The notes: generated by a model from the sequence alone, not told the origin. A DNA stretch of 64,000 nucleotides from Ostrinia nubilalis (GCF_963855985.1 NC_087090.1:18226501-18290500); one strand, 5' to 3'. Numbered from the stretch's first letter, positions 45,562 through 57,530 are shown. A program made the numbers and translations.

Positions 45562-48449
45562 GAGGGACGACAACAGACAGGTCTATTAAAGGATTTAATA
45601 TTGTTCATCAAAATTTACAAGGCCTGGCTGGCAAAGAATTAGAACTAGAATTGTTTTTAAAAAAATACAATGTTCATGTATTATGCTTAACAGAACATTG
45701 GCTTAAAAATTATGAATTAATGTTTTATGTAGGTAATTATAAAGTTTGTAGTTCGTTCACCAGGGAGTCTGCTATTAGAGGGGGGTCACTCATAATAATA
45801 AATAATCAATTTAAATACAAGGAAAGAAAAGACATTGTTTCACTCTCAATCGAACGAACTATAGAACTTGCGTGTGCAGAGCTAGAGCAGTATATAATTG
45901 TAAGTGTGTACAAGCCCCCATCTGCAAATTACCAATTATTCGAATCCACTATGGAGGAGGTCTTGAAAAAGGTATTTAAATCAAATAAGAGAGTAGTTGT
46001 ATGTGGAGATTTTAATATAGATTTATTAGATAATACTCAATATAAAATAAGATTCTTAAACCTTTTTAAATCTTTTAATTTATCAAATCTTTTCAATGAG
46101 CCTACTAGAATCACTCCAACATCAGCTACTTGCTTAGATAACATTTTTTGTAACTGTAATATTCAAAGTAAATCAATAATTAATTGCCTTAGTTCAGATC
46201 ATAGTGGACAATTGGCCACATTTGAACACCATCATGTCGCTAGTACAGTGGATGTTGTTTGTAGGCCAATAACAACTAACCGAATTGACAAATTTAAGAA
46301 AAATATTTGTGATGGTATTGATAAACTTATATTAGATGACAATAATGTTGATCACATTTATGAGGATCTATTCAGTGTTGTGAGTGAGGAATTCAAAACC
46401 ACATTCCCACAGAAAAAGATCCGAATAAATTCTGTTAAATGTAAATTTGACGACTGGGCTACAACCGGCATTCACAAGAGTAGAAATAAAATGTATGAAT
46501 TATATAGTCTTAAAGCCGATACGCAAGATCTGAATGTTATAGAATATGTTAAAAATTACTCAAAAATATTTAAAAGGGTTTGTTTGGCTGCTAAATCAAA
46601 TCATCTTCGAAACATGATTTTAAATTCTAATAATAAAGCTAAGGCTACGTGGAACATAATAAATAAACAAACATGTAAAAATAAATCGAAGGATAACACT
46701 TTTTCACTGAAAATCGGAAACGAAATTATAAATTCCGATACAGCAGAAGTTGCAACCACATTTGAGACATTCTTCTCCAATATTGCGTCTGAAACAACTA
46801 AAGAACTGAATTCATCACCAGTTCTTGCAGAGTCTCTTTTAAAATCTAATGTCACCGAGTGCCAGTGTCTGCTCCAGTTCAGGCATATAGATTGTAATAC
46901 AATAATTAAAACCTTTAGAGAATTAAATATGAAAAAAACCGAGGACCTTTGGGGAATCTCAGTCAGTATAATTGGAACAATTATTGACACCATAGCTCCT
47001 CACCTTGCATTCATTTTTAATACATGTATTGATCAAGGTTGCTTTCCTAGCTTAATGAAGTTAAGTAAAATAATTCCATTGTTCAAGGCTGGTGACAAAT
47101 GTGACCCCTCTAATTTTCGACCGATTTCTATTCTACCAGTACTTAGCAAAATTTTTGAGAAAATTATTTTCCACCAACTTCTATCTCACTTCATTTTTAA
47201 CAAATTATTACACAATAAGCAATTTGGTTTTACGAAAGGTAGAAGTACTACTGACGCTGGGGTAGCACTATTGAAACACGTCTTTGATGCTTGGGAGAGT
47301 AAAAAGGACGCTGTTGGTATTTTCTGTGATCTTTCAAAAGCGTTTGATTGTGTAGACCACCAAACCTTACTAAACAAATTGCGACATTATGGTGTTTCGA
47401 ATAAGTCACTTGATCTGCTGAACTCGTATCTCACAGGCAGAAAACAAAAAGTTTGTATTAACGGAACTGAGTCTTCTGGAGCACCTCTTACTATGGGTGT
47501 GCCGCAGGGATCAATATTAGGACCTTTGCTATTTCTTATTTATATTAATGACCTTCCTTACTTTGTAAAAGATCTGTGTGATATTGTGTTATTTGCTGAT
47601 GACACATCTCTCATTTTCAAAGTTGATAGAGGTAAAGTAAATTTTGACGATATTAATAACACACTCTCACAGGTTCTACATTGGTTCACTGTTAACAACT
47701 TATTGTTAAATGCAAACAAAACTAAGTGCATTAAATTTACCTTACCTAATGTGAGGCAGGTTTCCACGCAATTAATGGTGAAGAATGAACCATTAAATAG
47801 CATAAATTCCACAACATTCTTGGGAATCACTTTAGATGCTAAACTTCAATGGGGTCCTCATATTGAAACTTTGTCAAAAAGGCTCAGTTCGGCTGCTTTT
47901 GCAGTGAGAAAGATAAGGCAATTAACTGACATTGAAACGGCAAGGCTAGTATATTTTAGCTATTTTCATAGTATAATGTCATACGGCATATTGTTGTGGG
48001 GCTCAGCCGCGGACATTGAAACTGTGTTTGTTCTGCAGAAGAGAGCAGTGCGGGCCATTTATAACCTTGGACCCCGATTTTCCTTGAAAGATTTTTTTAA
48101 GGAAATTAACATACTGACAGTAGCTTCACAGTTCATTTATGAAAACCTTTTATATGTCCGCAAAAATATAGAGCAATTCACGAAAAAGAGCGATTTGCAT
48201 AACTTTAATACAAGAAACAAAAATAAACTTGCCGTTCCAAATTTCAGATTGCATAAGATTGGTAATTCATTTATGGGAAAATGTATTAAATTCTTTAATA
48301 AATTACCACAAACTGTTGTAGAACTACCCATTCATAAATTCAAAGCACATATTAAAAGTACCTTAATGAAAAAGGGCTACTATAAAGTCGATGATTATTT
48401 AAAAGATAAAAATGTTTGGGATACTTTACTGCCTAGCTCGCATAAATAA
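45558..48449 (+). CDS. LINE ORF2 protein: AP endonuclease and reverse transcriptase
   Basis: The open frame gives 963 residues from the codon after the frameshift heptamer. It nicks target DNA and copies the element RNA. Endonuclease motifs: NIVHQNLQGLAG (Asn19), LTEHW (Glu46), VSVYKPP, CGDFNID (Asp151), and SSDHSGQ (Asp214, His215). RT motifs follow: IIPLFKAGDKCDPSNFRPIS, KQFGFTKGRSTTDA, VGIFCDLSKAFDCVDH, GVPQGSILGPLLFLIYIND, LFADDTS (FADD at 47592-47603) and FLGITLDAKL. It ends LLPSSHK without RNase H. All catalytic residues seen are intact. The first ATG would remove the conserved Asn and Glu of the endonuclease, so initiation must be non-ATG, by reinitiation, or by fusion with ORF1. Confidence 0.95.
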   Translation: MRGTTTDRSIKGFNIVHQNLQGLAGKELELELFLKKYNVHVLCLTEHWLKNYELMFYVGNYKVCSSFTRESAIRGGSLIIINNQFKYKERKDIVSLSIERTIELACAELEQYIIVSVYKPPSANYQLFESTMEEVLKKVFKSNKRVVVCGDFNIDLLDNTQYKIRFLNLFKSFNLSNLFNEPTRITPTSATCLDNIFCNCNIQSKSIINCLSSDHSGQLATFEHHHVASTVDVVCRPITTNRIDKFKKNICDGIDKLILDDNNVDHIYEDLFSVVSEEFKTTFPQKKIRINSVKCKFDDWATTGIHKSRNKMYELYSLKADTQDLNVIEYVKNYSKIFKRVCLAAKSNHLRNMILNSNNKAKATWNIINKQTCKNKSKDNTFSLKIGNEIINSDTAEVATTFETFFSNIASETTKELNSSPVLAESLLKSNVTECQCLLQFRHIDCNTIIKTFRELNMKKTEDLWGISVSIIGTIIDTIAPHLAFIFNTCIDQGCFPSLMKLSKIIPLFKAGDKCDPSNFRPISILPVLSKIFEKIIFHQLLSHFIFNKLLHNKQFGFTKGRSTTDAGVALLKHVFDAWESKKDAVGIFCDLSKAFDCVDHQTLLNKLRHYGVSNKSLDLLNSYLTGRKQKVCINGTESSGAPLTMGVPQGSILGPLLFLIYINDLPYFVKDLCDIVLFADDTSLIFKVDRGKVNFDDINNTLSQVLHWFTVNNLLLNANKTKCIKFTLPNVRQVSTQLMVKNEPLNSINSTTFLGITLDAKLQWGPHIETLSKRLSSAAFAVRKIRQLTDIETARLVYFSYFHSIMSYGILLWGSAADIETVFVLQKRAVRAIYNLGPRFSLKDFFKEINILTVASQFIYENLLYVRKNIEQFTKKSDLHNFNTRNKNKLAVPNFRLHKIGNSFMGKCIKFFNKLPQTVVELPIHKFKAHIKSTLMKKGYYKVDDYLKDKNVWDTLLPSSHK

Positions 48450-48655
48450 ATATTTATAACTTTGTACATTTTAAAGCATGTAAACCTTTGAAAAAGAGGC
48501 TGACAATAGTGACTGAGTTTCTTGCGCTGCTTCTTCTCAGCACTGGCCCATTTATTGTCCTGAAGCAGTGGTAGGGTTAATACTGGGACGTGTAAAAGTG
48601 CTTTTTTTAAGCCTATTTACAGAAATAAATGAGTTTTATTGAGTTTTTTATTATT

Positions 48656-49409
48656 GAGAAATTGTTTTATTTAGCCCTGAATATAACTTTCCTACATAAG
48701 AAATTCAGAAGTAGGGATCAATCACGCTTACTTGGCATTTATACTCGAGTCTGAGATAAGCCTAGGTTTTAATAGAAATAATTTGCACGTGTGAGGTTTC
48801 GTAGAACTAACTAAATATCCATTACTACATATTAAGAGCCATTTTACATTTTCGTGCGAATTTCTAAGATTTCGGAAGCATGAATTACTATCTTAAGCAA
48901 CACCCAGAGATTATTTATTAACTGCGAAAGATAGGTCAATCCTTGTTGTTGACCAATAATGTAACGGATTTACTAAAACTCTTTTACTTAATTCGCAGTG
49001 CCCCATCTCCCACAACCATTTTACGGAAAAATTGCGCCAGACTCATTTTCAAAGTCCTGTATCTATTATTTATGCTCGTATAATAAACTTAAAAAAATAT
49101 AGTAATCATCGGACATATATTCTTGTAGTCCAATAATCAAACGGATTCTTGAATTTCATTACCAATATTGAGTAAAATCTTAAAATAAATTGGCAAATTT
49201 TTAAGATTTACGTCACATTTTGATCGTGATTTTTGGTTTTAATACACAGCAATAACACAATAAAAGTATCCCAAATTAAAGAATATTCATTGGAGAACTG
49301 ATTTCTACAGTTATTGTTTAAATATTAGTTACTACTTTGTCAAAATATTGATGTGAATATCAGTATAAATTACAATGCGGAAGCCGACATCGATTAGTAT
49401 GGCGCGAGC
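48656..49409. other. No gene seen
   Basis: AT-rich non-coding sequence downstream of the LINE. Confidence 0.5.
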
Positions 49410-49519
49410 GCCCGTCAAGGCAGGACCTGTGTCATTTTTCCCGCCATGACGTTTACGTGCGTTCGTGTCATGAACCGGTGATTTATACGGCGACCAAATA
49501 CATTTGATACTATGCCCAG

Positions 49520-49665
49520 AGGTCCGTTTTGAGTCGGCCGTTTGGTGGTTCGAAACGGACTAATATGCCGAAAGGTCCCGGGTTCGATTCCCGGCCGAGC
49601 AGAAATTGAAATGATGAATTTTAATTTCATTAACTATGTATACATATTATGTATGAATTTAATTT
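49520..49665 (+). repeat. tRNA-derived SINE (family 2)
   Basis: 'gtcggccgtttggtggttcg' head, a perfect T-arm-like ccgggttcgattcccgg (49577-49593) and a possible acceptor pairing tcggcc/ggccga. It is followed by 'agcagaaattgaaatgatga' and an AT-rich tail. The D-arm and anticodon arm are degenerate, so this is a SINE head, not a tRNA gene. Confidence 0.75.
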
Positions 49666-49867
49666 AATACATAAATTATAAAAAAGGTTGTAAGTAGTAT
49701 ATCCATTAAGCTAGCACCCTTAACACAAGCATATTAGTTGCTTATTTTGGGACTAGATGGCGCTGTGAAATTGTCCAAAGATTTGTTTATTTATTTATCC
49801 GCTTTCAGTTTTGTTTCGTGAAGAAGAAAAAGAACTGTTTTGTTTCGAGAGGGAAGTTTTGTTGTTA

Positions 49868-51225
49868 AATCTATACTAATAAAAGAGGAAAGATTTGATT
49901 ATTTGTTTGTTTGAAGGCAATACGCTCCGAAAAGAAATTCTTTCACTAAATGTTTCCTATGTAGGCTATAAAATATTTTCAAAAACTTTAGTCCAAAATC
50001 TTTGATAATTGGACGTTTAATAAATAAATTAGATAACATATTAATAATATTTTTTTGTTTCTAGTACGATTTCAGTGCTAGTTTTTAAAAATTCTATGAT
50101 TTAACAAAAGTGTTATTTTATGCATAATTTATTAACTTGTAAAATATATTCCCTATTGATAGATGACGTGCTTCGTATTTGGTTAAAAAGGTGTAGAATG
50201 TTATTTCGGAGATAACTTGCTTTCATAGAGATATAGAAAGATGCTAAGTAATGCGCTGAGTTCGAAACTCAGTGTCAAAGAAATCAAAATATGTGCTCAT
50301 TATCCACTGCGGTATCAGTATTCAACGTTCGAATAATCTTTAGTAGTATGCAAGCAATGTAAACTGTTTACATTATAACGTCGCTGCTGTCATCATTGCT
50401 TTCACAAGCAATATGTTCTGTTTTTGGGCATATTGTTGCGACACCGGTTCCGCCCCCTTGTCACATTTCCCTTTAGTTTATGTGATCTGTGCTTGCTTCG
50501 AAGTTGATATCAATTAAATATTCCTTAGTGCTTTTGATTTCAATTATTTTTTTATTTTGTCACGTGTTTGAAAAATCAAGGTCAGATTACAATAAAATAA
50601 CAAATGAAAACGTAACATTGCATTGCAACTTGCAATGTTTCAATATTGATGAGGAGATTCCATTGGAAAGTCTGTATTCATTCCTAGGATTCCCCTAGCC
50701 TAACACCATCAAATTCAAGAGAATTCTAGAGAGTGCAGTTTCCCATCTCATGCTTAGGGGCCACGGTTTAAAATAGCGTGGTTGCATAGAGCCTGCAACG
50801 GGCAACCGCGTGCGCTGCTCATACCAATTTTCGATACAAAAGCAAGTGTTGGCGCCCTCACGAGTTTTAGCGGATTTCCATGTGGTAGCGGGAGTAGACT
50901 TAAGGGAAATCTATGTTTCTCCGACGGTTAGTTGTATGTGGCATGCTCCAGAGTATGCGCACACAATAGCCTGGTGGTTTTAGCACCCAAAGGAAAAACA
51001 AAAAACATTGTTTACAAAGAAATCTGCGGTAGGTGTAGTGTTTCAATTTTGTTGTAGAAAGATATCATAATTTTGTAAGTATTCAAATATTGAAACGTAA
51101 TATTTTGTAGGTTTTATATTAAAAAATATAATAATTTAACAAAATTTATAATTTTTTAGAATAATTTAATTCTATTAGAACCATTTTCCACTTCTTCGCG
51201 GAAAAAGTCGCGGGTAAAAAGCTAG
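49868..51225 (+). repeat. Interspersed repeat with a large internal insertion
   Basis: Start 'ctatactaataaaagaggaa' and end 'cggaaaaagtcgcgggtaaa' plus 'aagctag' match the two ends of the 217-bp repeat at 61687-61903. About 1.1 kb of unrelated sequence lies between them (roughly 50030-51170). The inserted part has a palindromic acattgca motif (about 50616-50639) and a short open frame without domains. Confidence 0.55.
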
Positions 51226-51237
51226 TATGAAATATGT

Positions 51238-51660
51238 AGTATTGCCCGCGGCTTTACCAGCGTGAAATTTAGTTTGCCACAGATCGTCATAAATATTTTT
51301 TTATTCTGGTCGACGCTAGGGATGGATGAGCGTCGCTGTCGCTGGTGACAGGGTCTTCTGGTTAAGGGTTCATGACGTAGTTCTCAGGCAAAATGAAATC
51401 CACTCATAGAAATTAATAAACTCAGTGTATTTACGAGAATAATTACACACAGCACTAGAGTCGTATCGGAACTGAGTGAACCAACGGTCTTGCGATAGGA
51501 ACGTCCGACCCGAATGATAGTTGAGCACAGACTGCCTAGTACTGCTGTACTGTACTGTAAAGTTTCATCAAAATTTGTTCAGTAGTTTTTGCGTGAAAGA
51601 GTAACAAACTTCAAAACATCCACTCAAACTTTCGTATTTATAATATTAGTAAGACTAGTA
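51238..51660 (+). repeat. Interspersed repeat, family C, interrupted
   Basis: 'tattgcccgcggctttacca' at the left and 'ttcatcaaaatttgttcagt' to 'tttcgtatttataatattag' at the right. About 220 bp of GC-richer unrelated sequence is inserted at about 51310-51530. Confidence 0.6.
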
Positions 51661-53215
51661 ATAAGAAAGATAGTAAGATGAATTATTTTAGTTATTTGTT
51701 AAATAATAATAATATTTATTTCTTTCTTTCTTAGCTCTGTCTGATAATGGATCTGAAGGAGTTGCAATGGCCACCTCCATTGCAAATCCATAAAAAAACA
51801 ATAGAACCCTATGGAGTTTGGGCTTGTGTAATTCGCCTTGACGAATACTTCGTCTAGGTAAATGATATCCAGGGTCCGATGATGGAGCTGTAAGGGGGCA
51901 GATTTTTTTTCACTATGTGACTGTCTTTATTTTGTACTTAATATAATATATTTTACATAATTATTATACCTACTCGTGTTTCATTATTAATCGAAATAAG
52001 TATAAAAATCTTTAAAAGACTAAATAAACTCTATTAAAATTTTAAATTAATTTATCAAGTTTTAATACCGTATTCTACCTTAAAATTAATAACTTATATC
52101 AATTCTTAATACGGTCACGGCTCAAGATTTTTTTGTCCATTTCGGCGTTCTTTTTACTCTTTTGACGTTGCGTTGACAGTTTTTACCTAAATTCGCGCGG
52201 AATATTTTTGTGAAATGGCTCTTAAGGCATAATCAAATTCTAATGTACTTAACACCAAAATTGAGCTGTATTACCTCATGACCCAGTACCTCAAAATCAA
52301 ATACACTCCAGGATCTCTGTTCCCGACTTAAGCTACTATAAATTCGCAGCACTCATGACTCCCTCCTCACTGCAATCTGAATAACACAGATTTATCCCTC
52401 TGAGAGGTTCCGTACAATTCTACATAATAAAAACCATTTGAATCTAGACTCTACCCCATTGACTTAAGAGCCAAGTGCGGGGATCTTTTCGAAGCCAACT
52501 GTACATTAGGTTACCCACTCTAATTCTAAAACATTAACTCGGGCGGAACCATAAATAAAAGAGGGACAGTAGAGCAGTCTGGATTTTTTATTGTTTTTAA
52601 ACAGTTTTATAACCAACGGATCTGTATAAATGGTGGCATCTAGGTAGGTACTTGCTTAGATATTTTAGAAAGCAACCTTTTATCAACTTCTCTACACAAG
52701 AAGTTCAGTTTCTATTATTTTAGGACGACAGTTTTTTTAAAAGACATAGCAGGAATTGTATACCTACTAACTTTGCTCATTGTTAATTGAACCTTCAAAA
52801 TTCATAGAAGAATGTAAAAAATGTTTTTGTTCAGTGAACTAGACGTTCTACACCCGTGTTCCTTGCGGTTAGTACGGCGAGTTCTTATTTATGTACCGAC
52901 GTTTCTCATTATTTTAAAGTTCTACGTGATTCGTATGTGGATATACTTCTCGTTTAGTTTTTATTCAACAAAAGGGACATTAGAAGAGCAACGTCAAAGC
53001 CAGTAACTGTGAAACATTTTTTTCAAGAGAATATCTTTTCGTATTGTTTTTATGACTGTATTCGAAGAAATGAATGATGAAGTTTAAGTTTCCATGCCAT
53101 TTATGTTTCTTATAATGATTTTTTAAACTTTAGTTTAAGATTTAGGTACCTTGACTCTTAGGTTCGCTATAGGTTACCTTCTTACTCATTTACAAACACA
53201 AATTTCTATGAATAT
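51661..53215. other. No gene seen
   Basis: Non-coding apart from a weak exon-like segment at 51735-51857 (see findings). Confidence 0.4.
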
Positions 53216-53412
53216 GTAATATATATAAAACTCAAAGGTGACTGACTGACTGACTGAGATAGTGATCTATCAACGCACAGCCCAAACCACTGGACGAATC
53301 GGGCTGTAATTTGTTATGACGTAGGCATCCGCTAAGAAAGGATTTTACGAAACTCCACCCCTAAGGGGGTAAAACGGGATCCACGCGAACGGAGTCGCGG
53401 GCGGCCGCTAGT
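53216..53412 (+). repeat. Interspersed repeat, family G
   Basis: 'ataaaactcaaaggtgactg', (CTGA)n, 'tagtgatctatcaacgcaca', 'gcgggcggccgctag'. Confidence 0.8.
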
Positions 53413-54470
53413 ATTATCGGCCGCATATTTTCTTACTGTCATGCCAAACAAAAGCACCTAATGATATTAAAAACACAAAAAATAAAAAACCATCCATTCG
53501 ATACTAATATTTATTTTATCCTCGGATAGTTTAATTTAAGCGCTGCTATAAGTTTATCCAGTGCATTAATTGGCTGTTTCCTTATTCCTTTTTGGAGCTT
53601 AAAAGCTCAGGCTGCTAGTGCCCAGATTATCTTTTAATTACAAAGCTTTTGCAGTGAACTCAACGTGATGCAGACTACATTTTGATGAAGCAATTAATTC
53701 AAAGTGGATATTCAGTTAGGATTTGTTTGCATATTATTTTATATTGAGATGAACGTGCGGTCGCTACATTTATTTTCAACGTGCGGTAGTTAGTATTTTA
53801 GAATTAACATCTTTGTTGTAAAGTAGTACCTATTGTAATTACTTGTATGAGATGCCACAATGTTTAGTTTGTTATGCCGTCGTTCGTACTTTCACTAATT
53901 CGATGTGTTTAAAGGAAAATGAATTGATTTGAAATAATAAATTACACGTATGAAAATCGCCTCTCTAGTGTTTCGTTTTGAATATGAAAAAGACGTGACT
54001 ATTCTTTCGATTAGTCACATTTGCATTGACATAACACACCAAATTGTTAATCTTTATAATTCTGTATATCGTGGAGTTGGTTTACGTTGAGTTCGTTAGA
54101 AGCTTTTTGTTATTCCCCTCGATGTATTTATAAGCTGATTGTACTGTGTTCTAAAAATCCATCTCAACTGATCCCGATTCTTTTTCTTTTAGTAAATAAT
54201 AAATTCAATTATTCCAGCAACATATTCCCGAGCGCCATTTTTCCGAGTGACCGCTAAAAGGGTGTGTTTGCTCGGACTTCTGGAAGGTCAACAAAACCCT
54301 TTTTAGATTTACCAGCTGCTTATTTATTAACGCGGCTTAGAACAAATCGATTGGTGCAATTTATAATGGGTTTATTAATTTATTGAAGGGATAAATGACG
54401 TAGACTTATTATTGGCTTTCAAATAGGTACTTACTACATTACAGCAGCATGGCTACGTTGCTATATTTAG
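53413..54470. other. No gene seen
   Basis: AT-rich non-coding sequence. Confidence 0.5.
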
Positions 54471-55419
54471 GGACAATATTATTTGATCCTCTAAAAACTA
54501 ATTGATCTTTTTTGTATGTGCACTTTTAAAAATAAATGATGTATTTTATTATATTTTATCTTTATATTAATTATTGGGTCTATATTAGTTGATCTACCGA
54601 TAAATTATGAATGATCTTCATTTAAGGTAACATAATATTTATGTTTAACATACTCTTTTAATATTTTGTAAACAAAAATAATATTTGATCCTCTTTTTTA
54701 GTTATTGATCTTTAATTTTGTTAATTTGATGATTTTTAATCAAGTTTGCCTTTTAATATTGATCACCTAATAAATACATTTCGATCTATGTATAACTTAA
54801 CTTTAAAATATATTTGATCTAACTAAAAATATTATTGGTTAATATTTTTAATTAAAAAATATCTTTTAATTTACGCGGTACTTTGTGGTTGAGTGACAAT
54901 CGTCCGTCATTGGTTACTGAGTTGGCCAAGGGCTTAGCGGCCAATAAGCAAGCAGAATGGTACATTGCCATGTTTGTTTAAATTACAAGCTTTGCTTAGT
55001 TTGGGACTAGAGGCGCTATGTAAAATAATTTCTTACTTCTGTAATCCCTGAACCCGACATCATAATTTTTACCTCTTTATTTTTTTTCAAATCGCAAGGT
55101 AGATTTTCTCTTAGTATACCGATCTCGACCGTGATCAGTGACCATAAAGTCATCTGTCAACGGGTCGATTAGACACGATAAAAGTACTAAACGATATTTG
55201 TTTACTTTTAGTGCGACATCGGGTCGCCCGGTCGTAAGGACCTGATAAGTTTTTTTTTTTCCAAATATTTACTGTGTTTTACGAAACAATTGCGAAACAA
55301 TATGTATCTTTCGTACTACTGAAAAGACAATATATCCATCCCGCACCAACGCATCCAGCACCTAAGGTCAATTCGACCCGATAACGCAGTGTGAACGTGT
55401 TAAATATGCTTTTTAATCT

Positions 55420-55523
55420 ATACTTATATAAGGTCAATTCTGTACATGAAATATATTTTCAAAATAACTATCAGGGGGTGATTAGTGATCGATACTGATG
55501 CCAAAAATGCAATCAGTAAAATT

Positions 55524-55556
<33 letters not shown>

Positions 55557-56466
55557 ATGTTCCTTATAGAAACAAAAACTACTCGACGGATTTTAACGAA
55601 ACTTGGTACAATTATTCTTCATACTCCTGGGCAGGTTATAGGATACTTAGGAATTCCCACGGGAACGGGCATTAGCGGGAAAATCCTTTTGTATGAAAAA
55701 TCTAAACCACTTAAGTTAGACGCTTGAAATTTGGCAAGCAGGTACCTTAGTAAACTTAAAGCTTAGTTATAACAGGATATTGCAAAATTCCTACGGGAAC
55801 GGGAATTAGCGAGAAAAAACATTTGTATGAAAAAATCTAAGCCACGTAAGATAGACGCTTGAAATTTGGCATGCAGGTACCTTAGTAAGTTTAAAGCTTA
55901 GTTACAACAGGATATTGCAAAATTCTCACGGGAACGGGAGTTAGCGGGAAAAAACATTTGTATGAAAAAATCTAAACCGCGTAAGTTAGACGCTTAAAAT
56001 TTGGCATGCAGGTACCTTAGTCAACTTAAAGCTTAGTTACAACAGGATATTGCAAAATTCCCACGGGAACTGGAATTAGCGGGAAATTCCTTTTGTATGA
56101 CTGACTCACTGACATACCCACGCACAGCCTAAACGGCTAAACGTAGGCACTTGAAATTTATAAGGGACGTAGCTTAGGTACCTACCGAAGAGGTGCACTA
56201 AGAAAGGAATTCCCGAAATTCCCACAGGAACAGGAATTACCGGGAAAATCCTTTTGTATGAAAAATCTAAACCGCTTAAGTTAGACGCTTGAGGCATGCA
56301 GGCCCCTTAGTAAACTTAAAGCTTAGTTACAACAGGATATTGCGAAATTCCAACGGGAACGGGAGTTAGCGGGAAAAAACATTTGTATGAAAAAATCTAA
56401 ACCGCGTAAGATAGATGAAGGGGGTAAAACGGGATCCACGCGTACGAAGTCGCGGGCGGCCACTAG
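55420..56466 (+). repeat. Long family G repeat with internal 133-bp tandem array
   Basis: Starts near 'aatctatacttatataaggt', includes (GTCT)n at 55529-55556 and 'actcgacggattttaacgaa', and ends 'gggatccacgcgtacgaagt' and 'cgcgggcggccactag', the family G terminus. Inside are about six copies of a unit with 'cccacgggaacgggaattag' and 'cttaaagcttagttacaaca'. Confidence 0.85.
55640..56400. repeat. About 133-bp tandem repeat, six diverged units
   Basis: The acgggaacggg core recurs at about 55656, 55789, 55922, 56058, 56218 and 56349, giving steps of about 133 bp with one larger step where extra sequence (near 56100-56200) is inserted. Confidence 0.85.
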
Positions 56467-56890
56467 TAAAAAATAAATCTTTGAACATCAAGTGCCTTTA
56501 AATAGTTTCCATCCTTTGACTACAACTTAATAAAAATAAGTACCATAACATAATTATTTTGAAGATTATTTGATATAGACAAAAAATAATTTATACAAAT
56601 CGAATTATTTAAAAAAGTATCACAATATTGAATATTTGGTGCTCATTTCTTTTATTTTTGAGGACCAACAAGTAACGATCAGATATAATTTTTACATCTC
56701 AAAATTTTTTTGCGTAGTTCAAAAGAGGTTAAAATATCGATCGATTTCATTTATTTTATGTCTCAAAGAAAGAGGATCAATCATTAAAATAGATGACCAT
56801 TTAGATTTTTTTATTTGCCGTTTTTGCTAATTTAAAAAGATCATTTAAATACATGCCCTATATTTATTGTAAAAGGAGTCAATAGGACCT

Positions 56891-57410
56891 TAGTGCACAT
56901 CGACCCACTGGGATCTTTTGTGCTTCCCTTTTTCTTGACCCCAAAATGCCCCTATCGATACGTAGATTGTTCTAGCTAACGCATCACATTGGCACAGTAG
57001 GTTTTTCATCCATTCTTATTATGATTTATGTCTGTTGTTGATGCGATTCTACAAGTGTATTTCAATATGTGAATGGTTCTCCTATGTTTTATTGCTATTA
57101 CCAACGTACTTTTTCGACGATTATCCGTAAGAGTTTTTAGCACACTTAACAAAAACGTCTTACTTATCGCTACCCTAAAGACCTAGCTAAGCTTGGCCGC
57201 TGCCAAATTAACGGACGAGTGCTACTTGCCGCTGGACAGTCGCTTGGCAGCGGCTCAGCGCTAAACACTTAATGAGGCCCCCGTTTAGCCGCCGCTGAAG
57301 CGCGGCAGGAATCTGGCCGGGTGCCTGCTGATGCTGACGAAGTGGCTCTAAATTTGGACAGTAGGGAGTATATAATGTGACAGTTATATTTTTATGTTAC
57401 CATAAGAAGT
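56891..57410. other. No gene seen; GC-rich patch
   Basis: A GC-rich patch at 57190-57350 contains inverted gccgctgccaa/ttggcagcggc (57199-57262). No reading frame of note. Confidence 0.45.
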
Positions 57411-57530
57411 GACGATAGCCCAATGGTGCTGGAGTCGGAGAAACGGGGGTTCGAGCTCCGAAACCGCTGGACTATGGTGAACCCAATAGTTACGTTACAT
57501 ATATTTTAGCTTGCTATGGGGGGTTAACGG
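57411..57530 (+). repeat. tRNA-derived SINE (family 1)
   Basis: 'gacgatagcccaatggtgct' A-box region, B box 'gggggttcgagctcc', then 'accgctggactatggtgaac'. Plus-strand copy of the 13150 family. Confidence 0.75.

Larger units (their letters stand above)
44065..48655 (+). mobile_element. Apparently intact non-LTR retrotransposon (CR1/Daphne-like)
   Basis: Two long uninterrupted ORFs are followed by a 3'UTR. The UTR contains a stem, ctgcttc/gaagcag (48527-48533 with 48562-48568), and ends around 48610-48655 with 'acagaaataaatgagtttta' and a short TTATTGAG-like repeat. There is no RNase H domain, no poly(A) tail and a short-repeat 3' end, which fits the CR1/L2/Daphne/Kendo group. The clade is inferred from motif flavour, not from a tree. 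Intact ORFs suggest a young insertion. The 5' end was not located, so the start given is that of ORF1. Confidence 0.9.
54470..56890. mobile_element. Putative element with TTGATC-rich ends, host of a nested repeat
   Basis: From 54480 to 54840 TTGATC-like motifs occur about nine times (for example atttgatcctctttttta). At 56690-56850 the motif appears mainly in the opposite sense (aaagaaagaggatcaatc, aaaagatcattt). This inverted clustering looks like subterminal repeats of one DNA transposon split by the repeat at 55420-56466. Termini and target duplication are not clear. Confidence 0.4.

Noticed and set aside
49520..49610. Possible tRNA gene with perfect T arm
   Set aside because: The D-arm and anticodon arm do not fold well, and a SINE body with AT-rich tail follows; called a SINE.
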